IMG/VR virus record: IMGVR_UViG_3300046501_000201
Location: 1-35,296 of that record
DNA: 35,296 nt
Reading direction: 5' to 3' (one strand)
Source: a virus
Made by a program: the position numbers and the translations under genes
Notes under the pieces: model-generated
Database searches by the model: none
What the model saw: the letters and a program-made list of their open reading frames with translations, nothing else
Told to the model about the DNA's origin: nothing
In this document: one piece after another, positions 1 to 4,824 of the stretch
How positions within the stretch are numbered: the stretch's first letter is position 1
How the letters are laid out: each line of letters starts with the position of its first letter

Positions 1-90
1 TTCGTCGACAGACGCTCTGCCCTGGATCCAGTTGCGAGGATCGCGGATCAGATCCTGGGCGGCGTGGAGGAGTTCAAACGTCGTCTGCAC
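1..90 (-). CDS. DUF6197-like small protein, third tandem copy (partial)
   Basis: The 3' part of this gene lies beyond base 1; about 30 N-terminal residues are visible. They carry the signature AAQDLIRDPRNWIQG, almost the same as AAQELIRDPQNW and RAQDLIRDPEHW in the two genes upstream, so this is a third paralog. I chose the GTG at 90-88, which overlaps the end of the previous gene by 17 bases, as is usual in this operon. DUF6197 proteins are small phage and actinobacterial proteins of unknown function; the family name is from my recollection of the WTxxAxAR...CxxGAL pattern in the complete copies. Confidence 0.6.
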   Translation of the reverse strand, partial: MQTTFELLHAAQDLIRDPRNWIQGRASVDE

Positions 91-400
91 GGGCGAGCTC
101 CCTGGCCTTGTCGAACATCCACATCACCTCGGCGTGGTTGTGACTATCGTTGAACTCTGGTACCGCGCCGGCCTTCATGTCGTTGATGGCCCGTCCGAGA
201 TAGTCGAACTCAGACAGGGACTCGGCTTCGACAGGACGACCTGTGACCTTCAGCACGGCTCCAACCGAGCACCACTTGCAGGCCTCGTTGAGGTTGCCGG
301 TCTCGCGTCCATTCGCGAAACGGGCATAGGCGTTCTTCGTCCAGTTTTGTGGATCGCGGATCAACTCCTGGGCGGCGGTCAGGTTAGCGTACGCGCTCAT
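74..400 (-). CDS. DUF6197-like small protein (copy 2)
   Basis: This 108-aa protein has the family layout: an N-terminal helix ending in AAQELIRDPQNW (about residues 9-20), then NAYAR, a conserved cysteine with WCSVGAVL (about 43-50), a variable middle, and a C-terminal part with FNDSHNHAEVMWMFDKA (about 83-99). It resembles the 111-aa neighbour along its length, so the two arose by duplication. The start overlaps the preceding 59-aa gene by 17 bases. Function is unknown; conserved Cys, Asp and His residues could form a binding site, which is only a guess. Confidence 0.75.
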   Translation of the reverse strand: MSAYANLTAAQELIRDPQNWTKNAYARFANGRETGNLNEACKWCSVGAVLKVTGRPVEAESLSEFDYLGRAINDMKAGAVPEFNDSHNHAEVMWMFDKARELARADDV

Positions 401-563
401 AGATCACCTTCTTCTGCTGGGCATCGAGTGCCCGATTGATGTTGAGTTGACGTTGAACCTGGTCTGGGCTCAGCACACCGGGGAAGCTCGAAAGCACGTT
501 CGCCACGGGGTCGTGGGCCAGTGTGATTGGACCCTGGCTGGTTTGCTCGATCGTGATCCTCAT
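384..563 (-). CDS. 59-aa conserved-context small protein
   Basis: A short gene that a 60-residue cutoff would miss. Its ATG (563-561) forms an ATGA overlap with the stop of the upstream DUF6197 gene, and an AAAGGAG Shine-Dalgarno sequence lies about 11 bases ahead. Its stop (386-384) overlaps the start of the next DUF6197 gene. The product begins MRITIEQTSQG and has a polar helical C-terminal half with many Gln, Asn and Arg residues. No family is recognised. The tight coupling on both sides is the main evidence that it is translated. Confidence 0.65.
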   Translation of the reverse strand: MRITIEQTSQGPITLAHDPVANVLSSFPGVLSPDQVQRQLNINRALDAQQKKVIYERVR

Positions 564-895
564 GCGAGTGCGAGCTCCTTTGCTCGATCCCAGACGGCCA
601 TGACCTGGTCGTGGGTCTTCAGATCGTTGAATGCGGCGATGTTCGTGAAGTACGGATCGGCTTCGGTGGTTGCGATCGTGAGCCAGCGGCGTGCCTCGCT
701 GCGAGTGTCGCAGGGTTCGGATGTGCGCCAGAGAGCGCCGAGACTACAGAAGCAGGTGGCTTCGGGGTCCGTGGGGTCGGTGATCTGGCCGCGGGTGGTC
801 TGTGCGAAGTTGTCCTGCAACCAGTGTTCTGGGTCGCGGATCAGGTCTTGGGCACGGGAAAGCAATTCGTGGACGGCGTTCGTCACGATGGTCAT
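560..895 (-). CDS. DUF6197-like small protein (copy 1)
   Basis: This 111-aa protein shows the pattern most clearly: RAQDLIRDPEHWLQDNFAQ near residues 14-32, CFCSLGALW near 48-56, then FNDLKTHDQVMAVWDRAKEL near the C-terminus. The FND...H..V...WDRA block is the part I most associate with DUF6197. The ATG at 895 sits within AAAGGATG, an acceptable ribosome site. It heads the three tandem paralogs and overlaps the following 59-aa gene by four bases. Family function is unknown. Confidence 0.8.
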   Translation of the reverse strand: MTIVTNAVHELLSRAQDLIRDPEHWLQDNFAQTTRGQITDPTDPEATCFCSLGALWRTSEPCDTRSEARRWLTIATTEADPYFTNIAAFNDLKTHDQVMAVWDRAKELALA

Positions 896-962
896 CCTTT
901 GATTGTGGTTGGAGGGAGCAGTTTTAGATCTTGCTCAGGATCTTCCTGGGGGTGCCCGACTA

Positions 963-1274
963 TTAGTCCCGGCGGGCAGCGGCGCAGCACTTTCGTGGCT
1001 GCTCTACGTGTCTAGGGGATGTGCTGTCCCTAGAATTCATCATCTCGCGGGTCTCGAACATCGGGTGACCGAGGCGAGGGAAGAAATTCCGCTGCCAAGC
1101 TACGCTGTTTAACAGGTCGAACTCGATCTGCTCACGGCAGTCGTCACAGTACCAAGAGTAGGAACCGTGGTTCCACCAGTTGGCCGGTTCGCACTGGCAG
1201 CGAGTCCGGTTGCAAGCGCCGCCTTCGTGGCCCTTGTTCGGTTTGTTGGGTCCGTCGTAGTCACCGTAGGCCAT
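963..1274 (-). CDS. Small zinc-ribbon-like phage protein
   Basis: A 103-aa protein beginning MAYGDYDGPNKPNKGHEGG. Near residues 21-48 it has the cysteine pattern C-x4-C-x-C followed by WWNHGSYSWYCDDC, which suggests a zinc-binding ribbon. Many phages carry small proteins with a similar CNRxxCQ...WYNHxxxxYYCxxC segment and no known function. I chose the ATG inside a TGATG overlap with the upstream stop rather than the in-frame ATG seven codons earlier, because the same coupling recurs through this operon. The C-terminal 40 residues are basic and probably disordered. Confidence 0.75.
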   Translation of the reverse strand: MAYGDYDGPNKPNKGHEGGACNRTRCQCEPANWWNHGSYSWYCDDCREQIEFDLLNSVAWQRNFFPRLGHPMFETREMMNSRDSTSPRHVEQPRKCCAAARRD

Positions 1275-1690
1275 CAGCTCGCCGCTTTCATCCATGGTAG
1301 GAACTCATCAGGGATCATGATGTTGGGCATCCAGCACAGAGGTTCTGACTGAATATCCGCCGCGTTCATCCACTTGCCCTTCATGAAGGCACCCTGAATT
1401 GCGTAGACGAATGCACTGCACTTGATCGCGAGGATGCAGTGCTTACCGTCCAGAGGGGCGGTTTCCATTGGTTGCCAGCCCACTGGGTTGACGTGTTCCA
1501 CCACGACCGTGAACTCTCGGCTGATGCCGTCGTCCTTGCTGTTGATCCCGTCGATGTACCCGACGATCGTGATTGGGATCCGCATGCTCTCGGGGCACGG
1601 CCCCATTCGGGGTCGCGGTGCGAAGTGGAATGCGAGGTCGTCGCGGCCATCCTTCACGTCGAGGATGGCGAAATCGGATTTGATCTTCAT
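1274..1690 (-). CDS. Two-part small protein with DUF551-like C-terminal half
   Basis: With the start at 1690 (TGATG overlap with the upstream stop) the product has 138 residues. The N-terminal half begins MKIKSDFAILDVKDGRDDLA and looks like a small beta-rich domain. The C-terminal half contains GWQPMETAPLDGKHCILAIK, then KWMNAADIQSEPLCWMP, matching the W-x-P...PxDGxxV...W...P.HWMPLP pattern of DUF551, a common phage family of unknown function. The N-terminal part is not recognised, so this may be a fusion. An 18-codon N-terminal extension is possible but lacks coupling logic. Confidence 0.75.
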   Translation of the reverse strand: MKIKSDFAILDVKDGRDDLAFHFAPRPRMGPCPESMRIPITIVGYIDGINSKDDGISREFTVVVEHVNPVGWQPMETAPLDGKHCILAIKCSAFVYAIQGAFMKGKWMNAADIQSEPLCWMPNIMIPDEFLPWMKAAS

Positions 1691-1881
1691 CAGTCGAATG
1701 GTCCAATCTTGGTTGCGGGTTCGAGGATCTGGCACAGGATCCACTTCAGATCTTGGATCGTGGTTGCGGTCTGGGCTCGGAAGAGCAGGTTCTCGGCAAT
1801 CGCGATCTCCTTGGCGCGGTGCATCCCGAGCGATGGTTGGAGTTCGTGGATCCGGTTCAGGATCTGGTTAGAAGCGGACAC
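1690..1881 (-). CDS. 63-aa hypothetical protein
   Basis: A GTG start at 1881, preceded by GGAAAGGTAGG, gives a 63-aa mostly helical protein beginning MSASNQILNRIHELQPSLG. It overlaps the end of the 38-aa gene upstream and is joined to the next gene by TGATG. No family is recognised. It contains AQTATTIQDLKWILCQILEP, which faintly echoes the hydrophobic Ile-Arg-Asp motif shared by several neighbours. Confidence 0.6.
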   Translation of the reverse strand: MSASNQILNRIHELQPSLGMHRAKEIAIAENLLFRAQTATTIQDLKWILCQILEPATKIGPFD

Positions 1882-1984
1882 AGTGACCTACCTTTCCGGC
1901 TCGATAGATCGGGGTCCATCGATCGCGGATCTGGATACAGGTCCACCAATAACCGTCGCTCAGGGCGAAGGCTTTCCAAGTCAT
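1868..1984 (-). CDS. 38-aa microprotein
   Basis: A 38-codon gene beginning MTWKAFALSDGYWWTC. It has a good ribosome site (GGAG six bases before ATG), an ATGA overlap with the upstream stop, and a stop that overlaps the next gene's GTG. It is rich in aromatic residues (four Trp, two Tyr) and contains IQIRDRW, related to motifs in nearby genes. No family is recognised. Overlap on both sides and the clear ribosome site are the support. Confidence 0.5.
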   Translation of the reverse strand: MTWKAFALSDGYWWTCIQIRDRWTPIYRAGKVGHCVRF

Positions 1985-2169
1985 GGTTTTCTCCGAGGTT
2001 CTGGTTCGCGGATCTGGATCAGGTCCAGATGCGTGCTGGTTGACTCACAGCGAGTCACCAGCGCGTTTTGTGAGGGTGTCGAAGGGAATGCACCATGGAG
2101 GTGCCAGCGCTCGCCGCAGGGCGAATTTGACCACAGGGGTGGTTTGAACGGCCCCGTTTTTGAGGGCAA
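1981..2169 (-). CDS. Possible 62-aa protein, first gene of the distal leftward unit
   Basis: A TTG start at 2169 with AGGG seven bases upstream gives 62 residues ending in IQIREPEPRRKP. It is the first frame after the control region and its stop forms an ATGA overlap with the 38-aa gene, which favours translation. The composition (many Pro, Arg, Ser) is not typical of a folded protein. The true start could be elsewhere, or the stretch could be a leader. Confidence 0.4.
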   Translation of the reverse strand: MPSKTGPFKPPLWSNSPCGERWHLHGAFPSTPSQNALVTRCESTSTHLDLIQIREPEPRRKP

Positions 2170-2191
2170 CCAGTTTCCCTAGTCTCTCTTT

Positions 2192-2204
2192 AGTTCTTAG
2201 AACT
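2192..2204. promoter_or_regulatory. Operator-like palindrome, site 1
   Basis: AGTTCTTAGAACT is a perfect 13-base palindrome around its central base. The same core GTTCTNAGAAC occurs at sites 2 and 3, all outside genes. This copy lies just upstream of the distal leftward gene cluster, 96 bp centre to centre from site 2. Confidence 0.7.
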
Positions 2205-2285
2205 TATTCTTTTTTCCCTGGAGTAAAGTAGAAAGAAAAAGAAGAGATATATAATAGGGGACCAACTCTAACATCTGAGCTTACC
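2205..2285. promoter_or_regulatory. Promoter-like AT-rich stretch between two operators
   Basis: Between sites 1 and 2 lies a strongly purine-biased plus strand with TATATAATAGGGG; an exact TATAAT can be read rightward and TATTAT leftward. No good -35 box is found at normal spacing on either strand, so direction is not settled. Leftward transcription is expected from the genes to the left, and its RNA would start with a pyrimidine-rich leader. Confidence 0.4.
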
Positions 2286-2302
2286 TGAGTTCTTAGAACT
2301 CA
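2286..2302. promoter_or_regulatory. Operator-like palindrome, site 2
   Basis: TGAGTTCTTAGAACTCA is a perfect 17-base palindrome. It matches site 3 at every base except the centre and shares the core with site 1. It lies in the non-coding gap after the 55-aa gene. Confidence 0.75.
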
Positions 2303-2321
2303 CACCTCCACCACCGACTGG

Positions 2322-2489
2322 TCAACTGCGGACCCGAACCAGAGCCTGGTCCAACACCAACAATCCGCGATCCCGATCCAGCCCCCGGATCTCCACCGCA
2401 ACCTCGCGGCTCCGGTTCAGGTCCGATAGCTCGCGGCTGGTTCTAAGACCAGCCGGAAAGCCATCCCTCACAATTGCGTATAGTTTCAC
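2322..2489 (-). CDS. 55-aa hypothetical protein
   Basis: A GTG start gives a GTGA overlap with the upstream stop. The 55-residue product begins VKLYAIVRDGFPAGLRTSRE and is charged, with an Arg/Asp-rich second half (RGLDRDRGLLVLDQ). No family is recognised. It appears to be the last gene of the middle leftward unit, because non-coding control sequence follows. A hairpin with 8-bp arms (2434-2441 and 2448-2455) lies inside it. Confidence 0.5.
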   Translation of the reverse strand: MKLYAIVRDGFPAGLRTSRELSDLNRSREVAVEIRGLDRDRGLLVLDQALVRVRS

Positions 2490-2686
2490 AGTGCCAGCTC
2501 CCCGTACCGACGAGTACGCTTTTCGATCCGACGCTCGCGGCCCTTGCGGACCCGAGGCTTGAATTTCGTTACCTTGTCGTAGGCAATGCCCTGCAGGCTG
2601 AGCCATGCATGGGCATCGCGAAACGAGAATGCCTGCAATGAGCCGAGCATCCGGCCCTCAGAGTCCAGATACCAGAACTCTGTCAT
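2486..2686 (-). CDS. 66-aa basic hypothetical protein
   Basis: The ATG at 2686 overlaps the upstream stop as ATGA and gives a 66-aa protein beginning MTEFWYLDSEGRMLGS. The C-terminal third is very basic (KFKPRVRKGRERRIEKRTRR), which could bind nucleic acid. The N-terminal part resembles a small beta hairpin. No family is recognised. A 10-codon longer start exists but lacks coupling. Confidence 0.6.
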   Translation of the reverse strand: MTEFWYLDSEGRMLGSLQAFSFRDAHAWLSLQGIAYDKVTKFKPRVRKGRERRIEKRTRRYGELAL

Positions 2687-2904
2687 ACAGCCACCGCCAC
2701 GCCCTGGGCGATCCACGTGGTGAGCACGCCACCCATGGTGATGGCCAGCGCACCGAGAGCGATGAGCTGCATCATGCGATCGGTCGCACGGTAGCGAGTA
2801 CCAGCATCATAACCCTGCTGGTACCCGTCACTCGGTTCTAAATAGAATGGGCCATTGCCGCGAATGGCATCCTGGTACCCATGCTGGTATGTATTCAAAA
2901 ACAT
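2683..2904 (-). CDS. 73-aa single-pass membrane protein
   Basis: The ATG at 2904 lies in a TGATG overlap with the upstream stop. The first 45 residues are polar and carry two related segments, HGYQDAIRGN and QQGYDAGTRYRA. A hydrophobic stretch at about residues 45-70 (LIALGALAITMGGVLTTWIA) should span the membrane once. No family is recognised. An inner-membrane role is inferred only from the segment. Confidence 0.6.
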   Translation of the reverse strand: MFLNTYQHGYQDAIRGNGPFYLEPSDGYQQGYDAGTRYRATDRMMQLIALGALAITMGGVLTTWIAQGVAVAV

Positions 2905-3314
2905 CAGATGTCCCTCGCCCTTTGGTAGTATAATTCTGAAACCTGACCGCCGAGCTGGTCGGCGAGCAGCTTCATCTGGTCCACGATCCACGGCAGTGAG
3001 CCGCGAACCCGAGCAAAAATCTCGTGTGTGGTTCGATCACGAATGAGCCAGAGCGGTGCATCGGGAGCCTGATCCACGATCCACATGCTCGACCCGAGCG
3101 GCCTGTCCCGCGGCTCAGGTTCGCGGCTCGGAGCCTCATGAGGCAGTCGATCGCGAAATGGTTCTTGAGGCTGGCCCTTGGACATGGACCGCGATCCGGC
3201 GCTCACGAAGTCGCCATCATAGATCTGAGCTGCTGGCCGGTCAGGCAGCATCCGGACCCGACCCGAATGTTGAGCGGGCTGGTGGTACTTTGGGTTCGTC
3301 GTTTCACGGATCAT
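2904..3314 (-). CDS. 136-aa hypothetical protein
   Basis: I prefer the ATG at 3314, with AGGAAGG eight bases upstream, over a TTG two codons earlier. The first 75 residues are rich in Pro, Arg and Glu and probably disordered. The C-terminal 60 contain two copies of a W-I-V-D-Q motif (MWIVDQAPD and PWIVDQMKL) and LIRDRTTHEIFARVRGS, suggesting a small folded domain. No family is recognised. It is coupled by TGATG to the membrane protein downstream. Confidence 0.6.
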   Translation of the reverse strand: MIRETTNPKYHQPAQHSGRVRMLPDRPAAQIYDGDFVSAGSRSMSKGQPQEPFRDRLPHEAPSREPEPRDRPLGSSMWIVDQAPDAPLWLIRDRTTHEIFARVRGSLPWIVDQMKLLADQLGGQVSELYYQRARDI

Positions 3315-3373
3315 TTCCAAACGCCTTCCTGTGCGCTTTTAGGTTTTGGCTCTCGCGTCGATATGCGACGCAT
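3311..3373 (-). CDS. Possible 20-aa leader peptide
   Basis: A 20-codon frame (MRRISTREPKPKSAQEGVWK) ends in an ATGA overlap with the start of the 136-aa gene. It contains that gene's ribosome site but has no clear ribosome site of its own. It could be a coupling leader or chance. Confidence 0.25.
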   Translation of the reverse strand: MRRISTREPKPKSAQEGVWK

Positions 3374-3426
3374 GGTTGTAGGTGTAGGCGCGGTTCGGGT
3401 GTGAGCCGCGCTTCCGTGGGGGTGGA

Positions 3427-3446
3427 GGCTCCCCCGTGGGGGAGCC
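3427..3446. repeat. Strong GC hairpin after the 249-aa gene
   Basis: Nine-base arms GGCTCCCCC and GGGGGAGCC are separated by two bases. It follows the stop of the 249-aa gene by eight bases but has no T-tract leftward, so it is not a typical intrinsic terminator. The 14-mer TCCCCCGTGGGGGA inside it recurs exactly at 4249-4262 on the other side of the gene. Confidence 0.7.
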
Positions 3447-3453
3447 GGGAGGC

Positions 3454-4203
3454 TTAGGCCGCGTTGGCGGCTGGGCCGTTGATCGTGCGGGCCGCATTGG
3501 CGATCATGTTCTCCAATGCATCCCGCATCAGGATCATGTTCTCGACCTCGATCTTGGAGACGATGAAGGCCGCGACCTGCATCAAGTCATCCTGCCCTGC
3601 CTCAGCAAGGGCGCCGATCGCTGCCTCAGCGGCAGTGCGTTCGGGCGTTGCCGTCGCTGTGGCTTGCGCCTCAGTCTCGGCCGTCTTGTCGGTCTCGGCC
3701 TTCTCGGCCTTCTCCGCTGCCGCAGCAGCATCGGCCGCTGCCTTATCCGCTGCCTTTTGCTCAAAGAAGCGGGCCGCTTCGGAGACCGACAGGTTGCAGA
3801 CCGACGCATAGTCGTTCTTGCCCGAGACCCCCAGTTGCGACATGTGGGCGTTGATGGAAAGGATCACGTTCGACACTGCGTCGTCGATGGCCATGGACCG
3901 GATGTCATCCCAGTCGCGATTGCCAAGGACCGTGTTGCGGGCGTTCGCCGCAATCGACCACATGTTCTGGAAGTTCTTCGAAGGCTTGCCGCCCCTGCCG
4001 AAGACCGCTTCGATAAGCTTCTTCTTATCGACGTTCTTGGCCATGGCGAGCAAGGCGAGCGTCAGATAACGCTTCCATGCTGCCTTCTCAGCGTTGCCCG
4101 CTGCATCGAGATCCATATCCGCGATGCGAGCGGCAACCGTAGCTGCCTGATAACCAGCGGCCTTTGCAGTTGCGACAGTCTCGATTGCCGTATCCGTTGC
4201 CAT
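3454..4203 (-). CDS. 249-aa alanine-rich hypothetical protein
   Basis: The first ATG behind a purine-rich ribosome site (GGAAGGG) gives 249 residues starting MATDTAIETVATAKAAGYQ. Residues 1-150 look like a folded helical domain (AAWKRYLTLALLAMAKNVDK; FGRGGKPSKNFQNMWSIA). Residues about 155-205 are an Ala/Glu/Lys/Thr tract likely to form a charged helix or linker. The C-terminal 45 are again amphipathic. It is the first gene of the middle leftward unit, in early-gene position next to the replication unit. A DNA-metabolism role is possible, but no motif shows it. Confidence 0.75.
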   Translation of the reverse strand: MATDTAIETVATAKAAGYQAATVAARIADMDLDAAGNAEKAAWKRYLTLALLAMAKNVDKKKLIEAVFGRGGKPSKNFQNMWSIAANARNTVLGNRDWDDIRSMAIDDAVSNVILSINAHMSQLGVSGKNDYASVCNLSVSEAARFFEQKAADKAAADAAAAAEKAEKAETDKTAETEAQATATATPERTAAEAAIGALAEAGQDDLMQVAAFIVSKIEVENMILMRDALENMIANAARTINGPAANAA

Positions 4204-4221
4204 TTCCGTTTTCCCTTCCGT

Positions 4222-4263
4222 TCCCCCGCAGGGGAGAGTGTTGAACCTTCCCCCGTGGGGGAG
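4222..4263 (-). promoter_or_regulatory. Two GC hairpins in the leader of the 249-aa gene
   Basis: In the leftward RNA, between the predicted start near 4398 and the ATG at 4203, lie two hairpins. The first (4249-4262) has C5/G5 arms around GT. The second (4222-4235) pairs TCCCC with GGGGA. The second is only about 20 bases upstream of the start codon and could influence ribosome access. Confidence 0.5.
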
Positions 4264-4368
4264 ACTTGGAGTGGAGACACAGCTCCGCCCCAAGCCCGTG
4301 GCCCGAAGGCCACTTGCCTCGTCGATCTGTCGATCAACTGTCATCAATCTAATGGGTCACTACATGAA

Positions 4369-4392
4369 GTACCACATAAGGGTACCACGTAA
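4369..4392. promoter_or_regulatory. Direct repeat GTACCACRTAA, two copies
   Basis: GTACCACATAA (4369-4379) and GTACCACGTAA (4382-4392) are spaced 13 bp apart. They lie at and just downstream of the predicted start of leftward transcription, a usual place for repressor half-sites. Confidence 0.5.
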
Positions 4393-4404
4393 TTATCTGA
4401 TTTT

Positions 4405-4433
4405 ATTACACTATTCGGCCCTAATAGGGTCAG
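4405..4433 (-). promoter_or_regulatory. Leftward promoter of the 249-aa gene unit
   Basis: Read leftward, CTGACC (4433-4428) and TGTAAT (4410-4405) are 17 bases apart, matching -35 and -10 consensus at 4/6 and 5/6. The palindrome CCCTAATAGGG (4419-4429) overlaps the spacer and -35 box, so a bound protein would block it. The remainder of the 4204-4570 gap holds no convincing gene. Confidence 0.6.
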
Positions 4434-4546
4434 AGAAACTCTGGGAAGTTTTTCGTTTTTCTGACTGCTATCATATGGCTCCGGGTCGGTTTCGATGACC
4501 GGACTCCTACTTCCAGCCGCGGACCAGAATCCAGACCAGAATCGCG

Positions 4547-4563
4547 TGAGTTCTGAGAACTCA
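4547..4563. promoter_or_regulatory. Operator-like palindrome, site 3
   Basis: TGAGTTCTGAGAACTCA is a perfect 17-base palindrome matching site 2 except at the centre. It sits between the terminator of the primase unit and the promoter of the next unit, about 115 bp upstream of the -35 box. Confidence 0.75.
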
Positions 4564-4570
4564 AACACGA

Positions 4571-4592
4571 AAAAGGGCGCCCGAAGGCGCCC
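4571..4592 (-). terminator. Intrinsic terminator of the primase unit
   Basis: Arms GGGCGCC (4575-4581) and GGCGCCC (4586-4592) form a perfect 7-bp stem. In the leftward RNA the loop is UUCG and the stem is followed by a run of U (the A-tract at 4570-4574), an excellent terminator. Rightward it is followed by ATTTTA and could work weakly. Confidence 0.85.
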
Positions 4593-4695
4593 ATTTTACC
4601 CGATTTTGAGCCAGAACCAGGCCCAAAACCCTATGTTTTTCCGTCGCTTGAGGGTCGGAACCGCCCTGGAGGACGTCGATTTTTGACCCTGACGA

Positions 4696-4824
4696 CTACG
4701 AGATCGTCATCGAAACGTGGGTCAGAAGCCAATAAATCAGCCAAATTCCACCTCCGAGGCTCAAGATCGCACCAATAGCGGCCCAGATCAGAAGAAAATA
4801 CAGAAGGTTTCCAAGTCCAGTCAT
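4696..4824 (-). CDS. 42-aa hydrophobic membrane peptide
   Basis: The ATG lies in a TGATG overlap with the primase stop. The 42 residues are nearly all hydrophobic (LYFLLIWAAIGAILSLGGG, then IWLIYWLLTH), giving one long or two short membrane helices joined by glycines. No signal cleavage site is seen. It is the last gene before the terminator at 4571-4592. Small membrane peptides in phage can act as holins or antiholins or modulate the host, but no lysis gene is nearby. Confidence 0.6.
   Translation of the reverse strand: MTGLGNLLYFLLIWAAIGAILSLGGGIWLIYWLLTHVSMTIS

Noticed and set aside
1439-2182. 247-codon rightward frame in the left arm
   Set aside because: It opposes at least four leftward genes tied by stop/start overlaps and contains no recognisable domain.
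4344-4568. 74-codon leftward frame upstream of the 249-aa gene
   Set aside because: It covers operator site 3 and the promoter, has no ribosome site and no sensible composition.
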